Positions 1 to 6,442 of a stretch of DNA of 12,017 nucleotides are shown piece by piece. The stretch's first letter is position 1. Each line of letters begins with the position of its first letter. Source of the stretch: Micavibrio sp. UBA1672 (GTDB lineage Bacteria > Pseudomonadota > Alphaproteobacteria > Micavibrionales > Micavibrionaceae); NCBI GenBank assembly GCA_002320665.1, contig DCKO01000072.1:46570-58586 (forward strand), written 5' to 3'. The position numbers and the translations under genes are program-made. Under the pieces are notes generated by a model. That model did no database searches. It saw only the letters and a program-made list of their open reading frames with translations, and was not told the DNA's origin.

Positions 1-495
1 ACCACCAATATCAACAACCATGGAGCCAGTCGCTTCGGTCACAGGCAAGCCTGCACCTATCGCCGCAGCCATTGGCTCCTCTATCAAGCCAACTTCGCTA
101 GCCCCTGCACTTTCTGCTGATTCTTGAATTGCACGGCGTTCCACAGCCGTAGAACCCGACGGCACACAAATAATCATTTTTGGAGAAACGAAAGACCTGC
201 GATTATGCACTTTTCGAATAAAGTGTTTGATCATCGCTTCTGTTACTTCGAAATCTGCAATCACACCATCGCGAAGCGGGCGCGTAGCTATAATGCTGCC
301 TGGTGTCCGACCCAACATTTGCTTAGCCTCGTTACCAACCGCAACAGTCTGTTTCTTTCCGCCAATATCGGAAATCGCAACAACAGAAGGCTCATTCAGA
401 ACAATGCCTTGATCCTTCACATAAACAAGTGTATTCGCAGTCCCCAGATCAATTGCCATATCGGCGGACATGAAACCAAAAAGCTTGGAAAACAT
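1..495 (-). CDS. mreB: Rod shape-determining protein MreB (N-terminal part, cut by window edge)
   Basis: This is the bacterial actin homologue that polymerises under the inner membrane and guides the lateral cell-wall synthesis machinery. The reverse strand reads without a stop from an ATG at 495 to base 1, giving 165 residues of a protein usually near 345. It starts MFSKLFGFMS, an amphipathic membrane-binding end typical of Gram-negative MreB. The actin-fold phosphate-1 motif DLGTANTLVY lies at residues 16-25. VPSGSTAVERRA at about 111-122 and EEPMAAAIGAGLPV at about 139-152 follow, and the phosphate-2 motif begins as VVDIGG at the cut edge. A purine-rich AAGGCGAG lies upstream of the start. 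The rest of the gene, and probably mreC and mreD, should lie to the left. The gene implies a rod-shaped cell. Identity is secure; only completeness is unknown. Confidence 0.97.
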   Translation of the reverse strand, partial: MFSKLFGFMSADMAIDLGTANTLVYVKDQGIVLNEPSVVAISDIGGKKQTVAVGNEAKQMLGRTPGSIIATRPLRDGVIADFEVTEAMIKHFIRKVHNRRSFVSPKMIICVPSGSTAVERRAIQESAESAGASEVGLIEEPMAAAIGAGLPVTEATGSMVVDIGG

Positions 496-558
496 ATATT
501 ATAAACTCGCCTTCAGAGGTTAAATTTTATGAATACTCAAGTGATACGCGAATAATCT

Positions 559-590
559 ACTATAGCAAATAGCGAAAAGGAATACAGCAA
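559..590 (-). promoter_or_regulatory. Candidate mreB promoter (extended -10)
   Basis: On the minus strand TGC-TATAGT at 567-559 resembles an extended -10 element, about 64 bases before the mreB ATG. TTGCTG at 590-585 could be a -35, but its 20-base spacing is too long, so the call rests on the extended -10. A second weaker pair, TTGAAA (619-614) and CATAGT (597-592) with a 16-base spacer, lies just upstream. The 208-base interval 496-703 holds no other gene I can see besides these elements and the rpmJ terminator. Confidence 0.3.
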
Positions 591-645
591 AACTATGCAC
601 AGAAAGAATAGGCTTTCAACAACTTTATAGTAAACACACATAGTG

Positions 646-677
646 AAAAAGGAACGCAAATATAATTTAGGCGTTCC
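646..677 (-). terminator. Rho-independent terminator after rpmJ
   Basis: On the minus strand, 26 bases past the rpmJ stop, GGAACGC (677-671) pairs with GCGTTCC (657-651). This gives a 7-bp stem with a 13-base loop, followed at once by five T residues (650-646). The short GC-rich stem plus T run fits an intrinsic terminator that would isolate rpmJ from mreB, which lies downstream on the same strand. Confidence 0.6.
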
Positions 678-703
678 CTTAAAAAACAAACGTGAGATTA
701 ACC

Positions 704-829
704 CTAACCCTGACGAGCTTTGAAGCGCGGGTTTGTTTTATTAATCACATAAACGCGGCCTTTGCGACGAATCACACGGCAGTTACGGTCACGTTTTTTC
801 AATGTTTTCAGCGAATTTGAAACTTTCAT
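704..829 (-). CDS. rpmJ: 50S ribosomal protein L36
   Basis: Too short for many gene finders, this 41-residue frame runs from an ATG at 829 to a TAG at 704. It starts MKVSNSLKTLKKRDR and ends INKTNPRFKARQG, the alphaproteobacterial form of L36, the smallest protein of the large ribosomal subunit. Lysine and arginine make up about a third of it, as expected for an rRNA-binding protein. The classical L36 binds zinc through three Cys and one His; here only one Cys (residue 17) remains, so it is the zinc-independent type. AGGA lies about 10 bases upstream of the start. It stands alone between its own candidate promoter and terminator, as is common in Alphaproteobacteria, where it is often outside the large ribosomal operons. 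Confidence 0.95.
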   Translation of the reverse strand: MKVSNSLKTLKKRDRNCRVIRRKGRVYVINKTNPRFKARQG

Positions 830-869
830 TGTCTTTTTCCTGCATAAAGTGCCTTTAAGAGCGTGCGGG

Positions 870-899
870 AACATACCTATTTCAGATATGTTTTGTCAA
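870..899 (-). promoter_or_regulatory. Candidate sigma-70 promoter for rpmJ
   Basis: Reading the minus strand, a perfect -35 hexamer TTGACA (899-894) is followed after 18 bases by TATGTT (875-870), a 4 of 6 match to the -10 consensus. The ATG of rpmJ lies about 40 bases downstream. The perfect -35 and correct placement make this the most convincing promoter in the window. Confidence 0.6.
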
Positions 900-918
900 G
901 CATTCCCTTAAAAAATAT

Positions 919-953
919 ATTCCTTGTTAACCAAAACATAAGGAATTTACTAT
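919..953 (+). promoter_or_regulatory. Candidate promoter of the cNMP-EAL gene with overlapping inverted repeat
   Basis: TTGTTA (924-929) and TACTAT (948-953) are separated by 18 bases and lie 38 bases before the GTG start at 991. An inverted repeat, ATTCCTT (919-925) and AAGGAAT (940-946) with a 14-base gap, overlaps the -35 and fills most of the spacer. That is where a repressor would bind. The promoter hexamers are only moderate matches and no regulator is known, so both the promoter and the operator idea are tentative. Confidence 0.35.
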
Positions 954-990
954 ATCAAAGTAATGTGGACGTGTGTGAAAAGGGGAAACC

Positions 991-2199
991 GTGGAAATAC
1001 AAAAGAAATTCAAGGCTGGAGAAACCATAATCGCGCAAGGCGAGCAAGGCGATTGCGCCTATATTATTGAAAACGGCAAGGTTGAGATCACCATTGAGCA
1101 AGCTGACGGGTCTATTCTGAATGTCGGCACCCGTGGTAGCGGCGCCATGATTGGTGAAATGTCAATTATTGACAACGCCCCGAGAACCGCAACAATTATA
1201 GCCCTTGAAGATTGCAGCCTGCTAGAAATCACAAAAGAAGACTTTGCAAAACGCCTTGAAAAAGCTGATCCTGTTATACGCATGGCATCAAAAGTCATTA
1301 TCACACGCTACCGGGATATGGTCACACGTGCCAATATCCAGAATGAAAAAAGCTTATGGCCCCCTGCTGAGTTGGTCGAGTTAGGCTATTCCGAAGAAAG
1401 TGAAGCCATTAACACAATACGTCTGGCAAGTGAATTCAAAGAAGCTCTTAAGAACGGTGAAATTTGTTTGCATTACCAACCTATTATAGACTTGAAAACT
1501 AATGAAGTATCTGGATTCGAAGCCTTGATGCGTTGGTTTCACCCTGAAAAAGGCTTTATTTCACCAGGTTTATTTATTCCTGTCATTGAACAAAGCGATT
1601 TGATGATCGAGGCCAGCAAATGGGCCTTAAAAGAAGCCTGTATGGCTTTGAAACGCATAGAAGGTGCTACAGGTTATGACTCACACCTTCACATGAGCGT
1701 AAACTTTTCAAGCGATGACTTTTCATCGGAAGACTTTGTCGAAAATGTTTATAACACGCTAAGTGAAACAGATGTTCAAGCCCAACAACTTCACCTTGAG
1801 ATAACAGAACGCCTTTTGATGCAACAACCGGAAAACGCAAAAGACACTTTAAATATGTGTAAAAAGGCCGGTATGCAAATCTCTATTGATGATTTCGGAA
1901 CAGGCTACTCTTCCCTAAGCTATCTGCAATACTTCCCGATCGATATTCTAAAAATCGACCGCACCTTTATTCAAGATATGCATAAAAACGAAGATTCTCT
2001 AGCTTTGGTAAAATCAATTGTTTATCTGGGTAAGAACCTGAATAAACATATTATTGCAGAAGGTGTTGAATGTCAGGAAGAAGCAGATCTTCTGAAAGAA
2101 ATGGATTGTGATTCTGTGCAAGGATTCTTTTTTGCAAAACCCATGAGTGAAAAAGACATTATTGAGCTTATTCATAACCGCATCGAAAAACGCGCCTAA
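991..2199 (+). CDS. Cyclic-nucleotide-binding domain / EAL c-di-GMP phosphodiesterase fusion
   Basis: Predicted cytosolic enzyme of 402 residues that hydrolyses c-di-GMP to pGpG under control of a cyclic nucleotide. Residues 1 to about 115 form a Crp-like cNMP-binding domain. Its phosphate-binding cassette is recognisable as GEMSIIDNAPRTA (55-67), with Glu56, Arg65 and Thr66 in the usual ligand-contact places. A linker leads to an EAL domain at about 145-395 in which the catalytic set appears complete: E177 of EAL, N238, E270 in LEITE, D300 and D301 in DDFGTGYSSL, K321 and D323 in KIDRTFI, E357 and E360 in AEGVE, and Q377. There is no GGDEF domain, membrane segment or HTH. A GTG start at 991 is chosen because AGGGG lies 5 bases upstream and the Crp-like fold begins at once; nearby upstream GTG and ATG codons are out of frame. 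It is transcribed divergently from rpmJ and is followed 38 bases later by the metal cluster. Domain calls are firm; the ligand (cAMP or cGMP) is inferred. Confidence 0.92.
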   Translation: MEIQKKFKAGETIIAQGEQGDCAYIIENGKVEITIEQADGSILNVGTRGSGAMIGEMSIIDNAPRTATIIALEDCSLLEITKEDFAKRLEKADPVIRMASKVIITRYRDMVTRANIQNEKSLWPPAELVELGYSEESEAINTIRLASEFKEALKNGEICLHYQPIIDLKTNEVSGFEALMRWFHPEKGFISPGLFIPVIEQSDLMIEASKWALKEACMALKRIEGATGYDSHLHMSVNFSSDDFSSEDFVENVYNTLSETDVQAQQLHLEITERLLMQQPENAKDTLNMCKKAGMQISIDDFGTGYSSLSYLQYFPIDILKIDRTFIQDMHKNEDSLALVKSIVYLGKNLNKHIIAEGVECQEEADLLKEMDCDSVQGFFFAKPMSEKDIIELIHNRIEKRA

Positions 2200-2225
2200 A
2201 ACTTTATTTCCCAAACAAATACGTT

Positions 2226-2231
2226 TATAAT
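2226..2231 (+). promoter_or_regulatory. Perfect -10 box (TATAAT) just before the metal cluster
   Basis: A perfect TATAAT ends 6 bases before the ATG at 2238. A transcript from it would begin at or next to that ATG, which has no clear Shine-Dalgarno sequence. No good -35 is visible (TTTATT at 2203-2208 is the best at 17 bases). If used, it would give a leaderless mRNA for the first gene; otherwise the cluster depends on read-through from the EAL gene. Confidence 0.35.
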
Positions 2232-2237
2232 AGAGCA

Positions 2238-2582
2238 ATGAGATATTTTTTAATGATCTTCATTGCTATCGCTTTTTTTGCCAACACCTTAACTGTGGCG
2301 GCTTGGGCAAAACCGTGCATGAATTTGCCTGAAAGCCCGAAAACGCAAATGGCAACATCTGATATGCCCTGCCACGATACGCAGGATAAATCTCCAACAA
2401 ATAAGCATTGCAAGGGGCTTTGCCTTTGTTTTCATGTTTCAGTTTCACACATGCCGATCTTAACTGAGAGTATAACACTCCAAGCCCCTGCCACGGCACA
2501 TGATAAAATCATTATGTTCAATGATAGCGTAACAACAACATCTATCACACCACCAAGACGCCCTCCTAAAGTTCTTTCCTAG
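2238..2582 (+). CDS. Small secreted Cys/His/Met-rich protein, putative metal binding
   Basis: Function not known. The 114-residue product opens with a signal peptide (hydrophobic core about 4-22, possible cleavage after AWA at 24). The mature part has five Cys (27, 45, 58, 62, 64), including MPCH at 43-46 and an HCKGLCLCFH cluster at 57-66, with several His and Met between them. This composition suits periplasmic Cu or Hg binding, or disulfide bonding. The C-terminus is Pro/Arg-rich (PPRRPPKVLS). The layout recalls small DUF2946- or CopL-like proteins found beside metal-efflux genes, but I would not assign the family on sight. Placement ahead of an HMA protein and a MerT-like carrier supports a metal role. 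The start is uncertain: the ATG at 2238 has no Shine-Dalgarno, and Met6 at 2253 would leave a shorter but still usable signal peptide. Confidence 0.7.
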   Translation: MRYFLMIFIAIAFFANTLTVAAWAKPCMNLPESPKTQMATSDMPCHDTQDKSPTNKHCKGLCLCFHVSVSHMPILTESITLQAPATAHDKIIMFNDSVTTTSITPPRRPPKVLS

Positions 2583-2601
2583 CCCACTTTTAAAATCACT
2601 C

Positions 2602-2704
2602 AAAGTCGTTTTGCTTTATTTTGTGACAAGGCGCAAACGACGTAGCGTAGAAACCTACGTGAGGAGTGAGGCAACGATGTCACAAGATAAATGGAAATGA
2701 CTTT
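2602..2704. repeat. Long inverted repeat, MITE/REP-like hairpin element
   Basis: Two 27-base arms, 2602-2628 and 2678-2704, are inverted copies of one another. Of 27 positions 22 match exactly, and as RNA three more form G-U pairs, leaving two mismatches. The inner ends are TGTGACA and TGTCACA. The loop folds again at its centre, CGTAG (2646-2650) with CTACG (2655-2659) around AAAC, and this inner stem is centred within half a base of the outer one, so the whole element is one nested hairpin. It lies wholly between genes and ends four bases before the Shine-Dalgarno of the next gene. The outline suggests a miniature inverted-repeat element or REP-like sequence. Whether it recurs in the genome cannot be seen here. 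Confidence 0.75.
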
Positions 2705-2721
2705 ATCAGGAGATAACACTT

Positions 2722-3363
2722 ATGAAGTATTTACTTTTTGCCCTTCTTGGAATGGGGCTATGCATCCCAACAGTTCATGCTCGTCCGGTCTCTTATCCGG
2801 GAGGATGGACGCTAATGCTAATGAATGATGGCGATAAAAACTCTGCCCATATTCACTACTCACCAACAGCTAAAATGTCTTTGGGCTACAAGTTCGAACA
2901 CTGGCGAGATAAAGCTTTAAACCTCCATGCTATTCAGATGAATAATCTACTAAAGCGCTGGAACAAAAAAGACTCTCAAGCCAATTTTTATCTCAAATCT
3001 GGCATAGGCGCAGCACATAGCACCTCTGGTGCTTCGGATGATGAAACCGCACCTGCGGGGTTTACCGGAATCGCTTTGGACTGGGAAGACAGGCGCTTTT
3101 TTGCATCTTACGAAAACCGCTATACCTATGCCGATGGGATTGATGACTTCTATACACAATCTGCCCGTGTCGGTGTCGCGCCCTATATCGGGAATTACGG
3201 CGATCTACACACTTGGCTGATGCTTCAAATCGAGCACTCACCAGAGAGTGAAGATCATTATACAGTTACCCCTATGGTTAGACTTTTCAAGGATGTGCAT
3301 CTGTTCGAAGCAGGTATGAACACTCGCGGCGAAGTCCTGTTCAACTATATTTTTAGATATTAA
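2722..3363 (+). CDS. Predicted outer-membrane beta-barrel protein, unknown function
   Basis: I do not recognise a named family. The 213-residue product has a clear signal peptide (MKYLLFALLG, cleavage likely after VHA at residue 20). The mature chain alternates polar and aromatic residues in short strands, has no hydrophobic helix, and ends LFNYIFRY. A C-terminal aromatic last residue in such a strand is the usual recognition signal for BAM-mediated insertion of outer-membrane barrels. At about 193 mature residues an 8- to 10-strand barrel would fit. AGGAGA lies 8 bases before the ATG. It sits inside the metal cluster, 24 bases before the HMA protein gene, so a role in metal passage or sensing at the outer membrane is possible but unproven. 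Confidence 0.75.
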   Translation: MKYLLFALLGMGLCIPTVHARPVSYPGGWTLMLMNDGDKNSAHIHYSPTAKMSLGYKFEHWRDKALNLHAIQMNNLLKRWNKKDSQANFYLKSGIGAAHSTSGASDDETAPAGFTGIALDWEDRRFFASYENRYTYADGIDDFYTQSARVGVAPYIGNYGDLHTWLMLQIEHSPESEDHYTVTPMVRLFKDVHLFEAGMNTRGEVLFNYIFRY

Positions 3364-3387
3364 TTCAAATCCTTAAGGAGAAATCCC

Positions 3388-3702
3388 ATGAAAAAACTTA
3401 TTTTAACGACATTAGCTATTTTACTGATCTCAACACCGCAATCTTTTGCCTCGGATAACCCTATAAAGGATATCACCGGTGATGTTTTTGTGTCTGTCAA
3501 CGGCCTAGTCTGTGACTTTTGCGCCCGCGCGCTGGAAAAGGTCTTCGGCAAACGGGACGAAGTCAACGCTATCAACGTTGATCTGGATAAAAAAATCGTG
3601 ACGATCGATCTAAAAGATGGTCAAACAATGGAAGAAGAAACCATTAAAAAGCTGATCACTGACTCCGGCTACAACGTAGAAGAGGTGCGCTATGCCGAGT
3701 GA
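3388..3702 (+). CDS. Periplasmic HMA-domain metal-binding protein (MerP-like)
   Basis: The 104-residue protein has a signal peptide (MKKLILTTLAILLIS, likely cleavage after Ala21) and then one heavy-metal-associated domain of ferredoxin-like fold. The metal site is GLVCDFCARALEKVF, with C42 and C45 forming the CxxC that binds Hg(II) or Cu(I) in MerP, CopZ and Atx1 relatives; the usual Met of GMTCxxC is replaced by Leu-Val. The later pattern VDLDKKIVTIDL and GYNVEEV matches the HMA strands beta2-beta3 and the end of the domain. AGGAG lies 7 bases upstream of the ATG. The stop overlaps the start of the MerT-like gene by 11 bases, so the two are translationally coupled as merP and merT usually are neighbours. 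It probably hands metal to that membrane protein. Mercury specificity is not proven. Confidence 0.88.
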   Translation: MKKLILTTLAILLISTPQSFASDNPIKDITGDVFVSVNGLVCDFCARALEKVFGKRDEVNAINVDLDKKIVTIDLKDGQTMEEETIKKLITDSGYNVEEVRYAE

Positions 3703-4090
3703 CATTGAACAATCGCTGTGGCGGCAAACAATTTTGCCGACCTTGAGCCTTTTTGCGAGTATGGGCACACTTTTATGCTGCGCCCTGCCAGCTTTATTGG
3801 TTACACTTGGCATGGGCGCGGCTTTGGCCGGATTTGTTGGAACATTCCCTTGGATCACAGCAATATCCGATTACAAAGCCTATGTCTTTGCCGGAGCTGG
3901 CATTATGCTGGCAGCCGCCACATTTCTGCAATGGCGTGCCCGTTATGCACCATGTCCAGCTGATCCACTCAAGGCCAAGGCATGCTCCCGTCTCAGAAAA
4001 TTCAGTTGGGTCATTCTAATCTTCTCGATTGTAATATACCTGATCGGATTTTTCTTTGCATTCTTAGCTGCCGATATCTTTTACGGATAA
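3692..4090 (+). CDS. MerT-like inner-membrane metal transport protein
   Basis: The 132-residue product has three predicted membrane helices (about 15-50, possibly broken, 62-82 and 104-127). The first carries a vicinal Cys pair, C29-C30, in LLCCALPALLVTLGMGAA, the hallmark of MerT, where it accepts Hg(II) from MerP. A second pair, C88 and C98, lies in the loop between the second and third helices, as in MerT, although the spacing is wider than I recall for the Tn21/Tn501 type. It has the usual MerT size. The start overlaps the 3' end of the HMA gene by 11 bases, with a purine-rich AGAGG just upstream. Substrate could be Hg(II) or another soft metal. No MerR regulator or MerA reductase is in the window, so uptake for detoxification is unsupported. 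Confidence 0.8.
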   Translation: MPSDIEQSLWRQTILPTLSLFASMGTLLCCALPALLVTLGMGAALAGFVGTFPWITAISDYKAYVFAGAGIMLAAATFLQWRARYAPCPADPLKAKACSRLRKFSWVILIFSIVIYLIGFFFAFLAADIFYG

Positions 4091-4102
4091 TCTTATCATT
4101 AA

Positions 4103-4132
4103 AGTCATAGGGGAATATTTTTCCCTATGACT
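4103..4132. terminator. Hairpin terminator between convergent operons
   Basis: AGTCATAGGG (4103-4112) pairs perfectly with CCCTATGACT (4123-4132). The stem extends by a G-T and two A-T pairs to 13 bp around a 4-base loop. It lies 12 bases past the stop of the MerT-like gene and overlaps the TAG stop of the adenylate cyclase on the other strand (4131-4133). The T runs beyond each side are short, so it may work as a bidirectional terminator or as an mRNA 3' end stabiliser. Confidence 0.7.
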
Positions 4133-6422
4133 ATTTCCCTCGAGCAAAATAAACACCATTCCAGTTTTCAGGTGTACCATTATCGATAAAGTCCTGAATG
4201 CGTCCCTTATAAACAGCATAAAGTCCAGATAGATTATAACTCTGAAAAACATCCTGATCTAGGAGCTTCAAAGCCTTTTTAAACTCCGCATTACGATAGA
4301 GTGCCATAAAATCATCATGCGCATTTTTCAAAGTTTGAAATTCAGATTTTTCAGCTTCTTCTTCATTCCCTAACAAAGCATAAATCTTGACAGGCTCTGA
4401 CCGTCCAACCACACGCACCAAATCAACATCAAGAACAGCAAAATCAAGCACTGATTGATACGTTTCTTCTCCAATCAGGATTCCCACTTTATAAGCTTTG
4501 GTTAAACCTTCCAACCTAGAAGATAAATTCACAGCATCTCCAAGCGCTGAATAAGCAAAACGCTGACGTGATCCCATATTCCCTACGGCGCAAGAACCAG
4601 TATTAATACCAATACCTGCTTTCAGCAAAATAGGCTCTTTCTCATCTGCATTCTTGATAATCTTTTCATTGATAACATCAAGCGCACCTTGCATTAACAG
4701 CGCTGCTTCGCAGGCCTTGCGCTCGTGATATTCAACATCGCCCGGCGCATTCCAAAATGCCATCATCGCATCACCAATATATTTATCGACTGTGCCTTCA
4801 TGGATCATAACAATATCGGTCATCTCGGTTAAAAACTCATTCATCAAGTGAATAAGCTCTTCAGGGCTCATCCCTTCGGAAATGGAAGTGAATTTTCGAA
4901 TATCCGTAAACATTACTGTAAGATCACGACTTTCCCCACCGAGCTTAAGCTTATCAGGGTTTTTCTCCAGATCCCGCATAACCCCGCGCGCGACATACAT
5001 CCCGAATGCGTTACGGATATGCTTTCTCCGGCTTTCTGCCCTGATGTAGGACAAAATAGTCGAGACAATAAAGATGCATAAAACCGACAAAGACGGATAA
5101 ACTGGATCAATCAAAAGCCCGTAATCCACATAAGCCATAAATGCCCCGAAAACTGCTGCAAAAATCAAAGTCACACACAGCAACAAAGACACAATCACAC
5201 CGATAAATGGAGCAAAAAGAATAAAGAATAATCCTCCAAAAAAGATAAAAGAGGTCTCATAATCTTGCAAGATACCAGGCCTTTGCAAATACTTCCCTTG
5301 CAAAATTTGCTCCACCACATTCGCATGGACCTCCACTCCGGGGCGATGAGGATTAATTGCCGTATTCCTCAAATCCTTGAGCCCTTCTGAACTCGAACCT
5401 ATTAAAACAACCTTATCCTTGATTAAAGATGCAATCTCATTTTTTTTATCGGCATCCATAGCATAAAGCGCTGAAACATAATCTGTTACGAGGCAATTAT
5501 TTTTGCCTCTTTGCACATCTTGTTCATTACAGAAATGGCGATAATAGACATAAACCTTGCCATCACTCTCAACAGGAATAATATAATCACCTACGACAAT
5601 CCGGTAATTTGTATCAATTTCCTTTTTCTTCTCCAAAGGCGTATTGGCCAGCTTAATATAGCCTTTACGGCCTACCACTGCGACCCTTAAGGCTTCCAGA
5701 TTAAGTGAAGGGTACAGGCTTTCACCATCTGAAAATACCATACCTGTCCGACGAAGCACCCCGTCAAAATCAGGACGCGCCATAAAGCTGCCATTGCCTG
5801 CGGCTGCTTTTGAAAAAATCGGTAAATTCACCGCTGCCGCAACAAAAGACGGCGCATCTTCCAAAAATATCTTTTTAACATCAGAGCGGATCTGAAGCCT
5901 TTTTTTATCTAGAGGCTTATGATTTACTCTTGCCTTTTCTCCATAGGTGAACCCTGTTACAACAACGCCAGAATCCTTAATAGCCCTCGCAAATTGCTCA
6001 TCAAAATCTGGTATATCCTTTCCAGAAAACACACTTTGCACATCCAGATTCTCCTGCTCTTTTAAATAATCCAGAAAATTCTTCGGCGAGGTCCGATCTT
6101 TTTCAGCAAAAACTCCGTCATAAACAATAGACTTCGCACCCATTTCAGTTAAGCGCAATGTCAGTTCAGAGAGCACATCCCGCGACCACGGCCATTGACC
6201 GTACTTAGCCAAGGCCTGTTCATCAATATCGACTATAACAACACTATTCCCTCGCTCTCTGGGGTGTATTTTATTGAATGTATCAAAAACAAAGTGCTGG
6301 AATTGCAAACGCCATGACTGGCTGGACGAGCTATAATGCGCAGCGACCACTAAAATGAGCAAAAGAAAAAGAAAATGAAAAACTGACCCGCGGTCAATAT
6401 CGACAGATTTAAATTTTATCAT
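4131..6422 (-). CDS. CHASE2-domain class III adenylate cyclase
   Basis: Membrane receptor of 763 residues predicted to convert ATP to cAMP. One N-terminal membrane helix (about 14-30) leads to an extracytoplasmic CHASE2 sensor domain (about 40-385). Three closely spaced helices follow (about 391-411, 412-433 and 440-460), then the cytosolic catalytic domain (about 497-685). Key residues are present: metal-binding D507 (FTDIRKF) and D551 (YIGDAMMAF), purine-selecting K547 and D629 (Lys/Asp marks ATP rather than GTP), and transition-state N632 and R636 in NLSSRLEG. A helical tail of about 75 residues, ending PENWNGVYFARGK, resembles tails seen on other CHASE2 cyclases. It is the last gene of the secretion operon, 20 bases after the HlyD-like gene. 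The signal sensed by CHASE2 is unknown. The cyclase call is firm. Confidence 0.94.
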   Translation of the reverse strand: MIKFKSVDIDRGSVFHFLFLLLILVVAAHYSSSSQSWRLQFQHFVFDTFNKIHPRERGNSVVIVDIDEQALAKYGQWPWSRDVLSELTLRLTEMGAKSIVYDGVFAEKDRTSPKNFLDYLKEQENLDVQSVFSGKDIPDFDEQFARAIKDSGVVVTGFTYGEKARVNHKPLDKKRLQIRSDVKKIFLEDAPSFVAAAVNLPIFSKAAAGNGSFMARPDFDGVLRRTGMVFSDGESLYPSLNLEALRVAVVGRKGYIKLANTPLEKKKEIDTNYRIVVGDYIIPVESDGKVYVYYRHFCNEQDVQRGKNNCLVTDYVSALYAMDADKKNEIASLIKDKVVLIGSSSEGLKDLRNTAINPHRPGVEVHANVVEQILQGKYLQRPGILQDYETSFIFFGGLFFILFAPFIGVIVSLLLCVTLIFAAVFGAFMAYVDYGLLIDPVYPSLSVLCIFIVSTILSYIRAESRRKHIRNAFGMYVARGVMRDLEKNPDKLKLGGESRDLTVMFTDIRKFTSISEGMSPEELIHLMNEFLTEMTDIVMIHEGTVDKYIGDAMMAFWNAPGDVEYHERKACEAALLMQGALDVINEKIIKNADEKEPILLKAGIGINTGSCAVGNMGSRQRFAYSALGDAVNLSSRLEGLTKAYKVGILIGEETYQSVLDFAVLDVDLVRVVGRSEPVKIYALLGNEEEAEKSEFQTLKNAHDDFMALYRNAEFKKALKLLDQDVFQSYNLSGLYAVYKGRIQDFIDNGTPENWNGVYFARGK

Positions 6423-6442
6423 AAATCTATCTCGCTTCCCTT

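Noticed and set aside
124..504. Open frame of 126 codons on the plus strand over the mreB region
   Set aside because: It lies wholly antisense to a clear mreB, has no recognisable domain and has an unnatural composition rich in Asn, His and Arg.
2622..2684. TGTGACA and TGTCACA read as a CRP/FNR-type binding site near a cAMP-related locus
   Set aside because: The half-sites match the CRP consensus in letters, but they are 49 bases apart instead of about 6. They are explained as the inner ends of the long inverted repeat.
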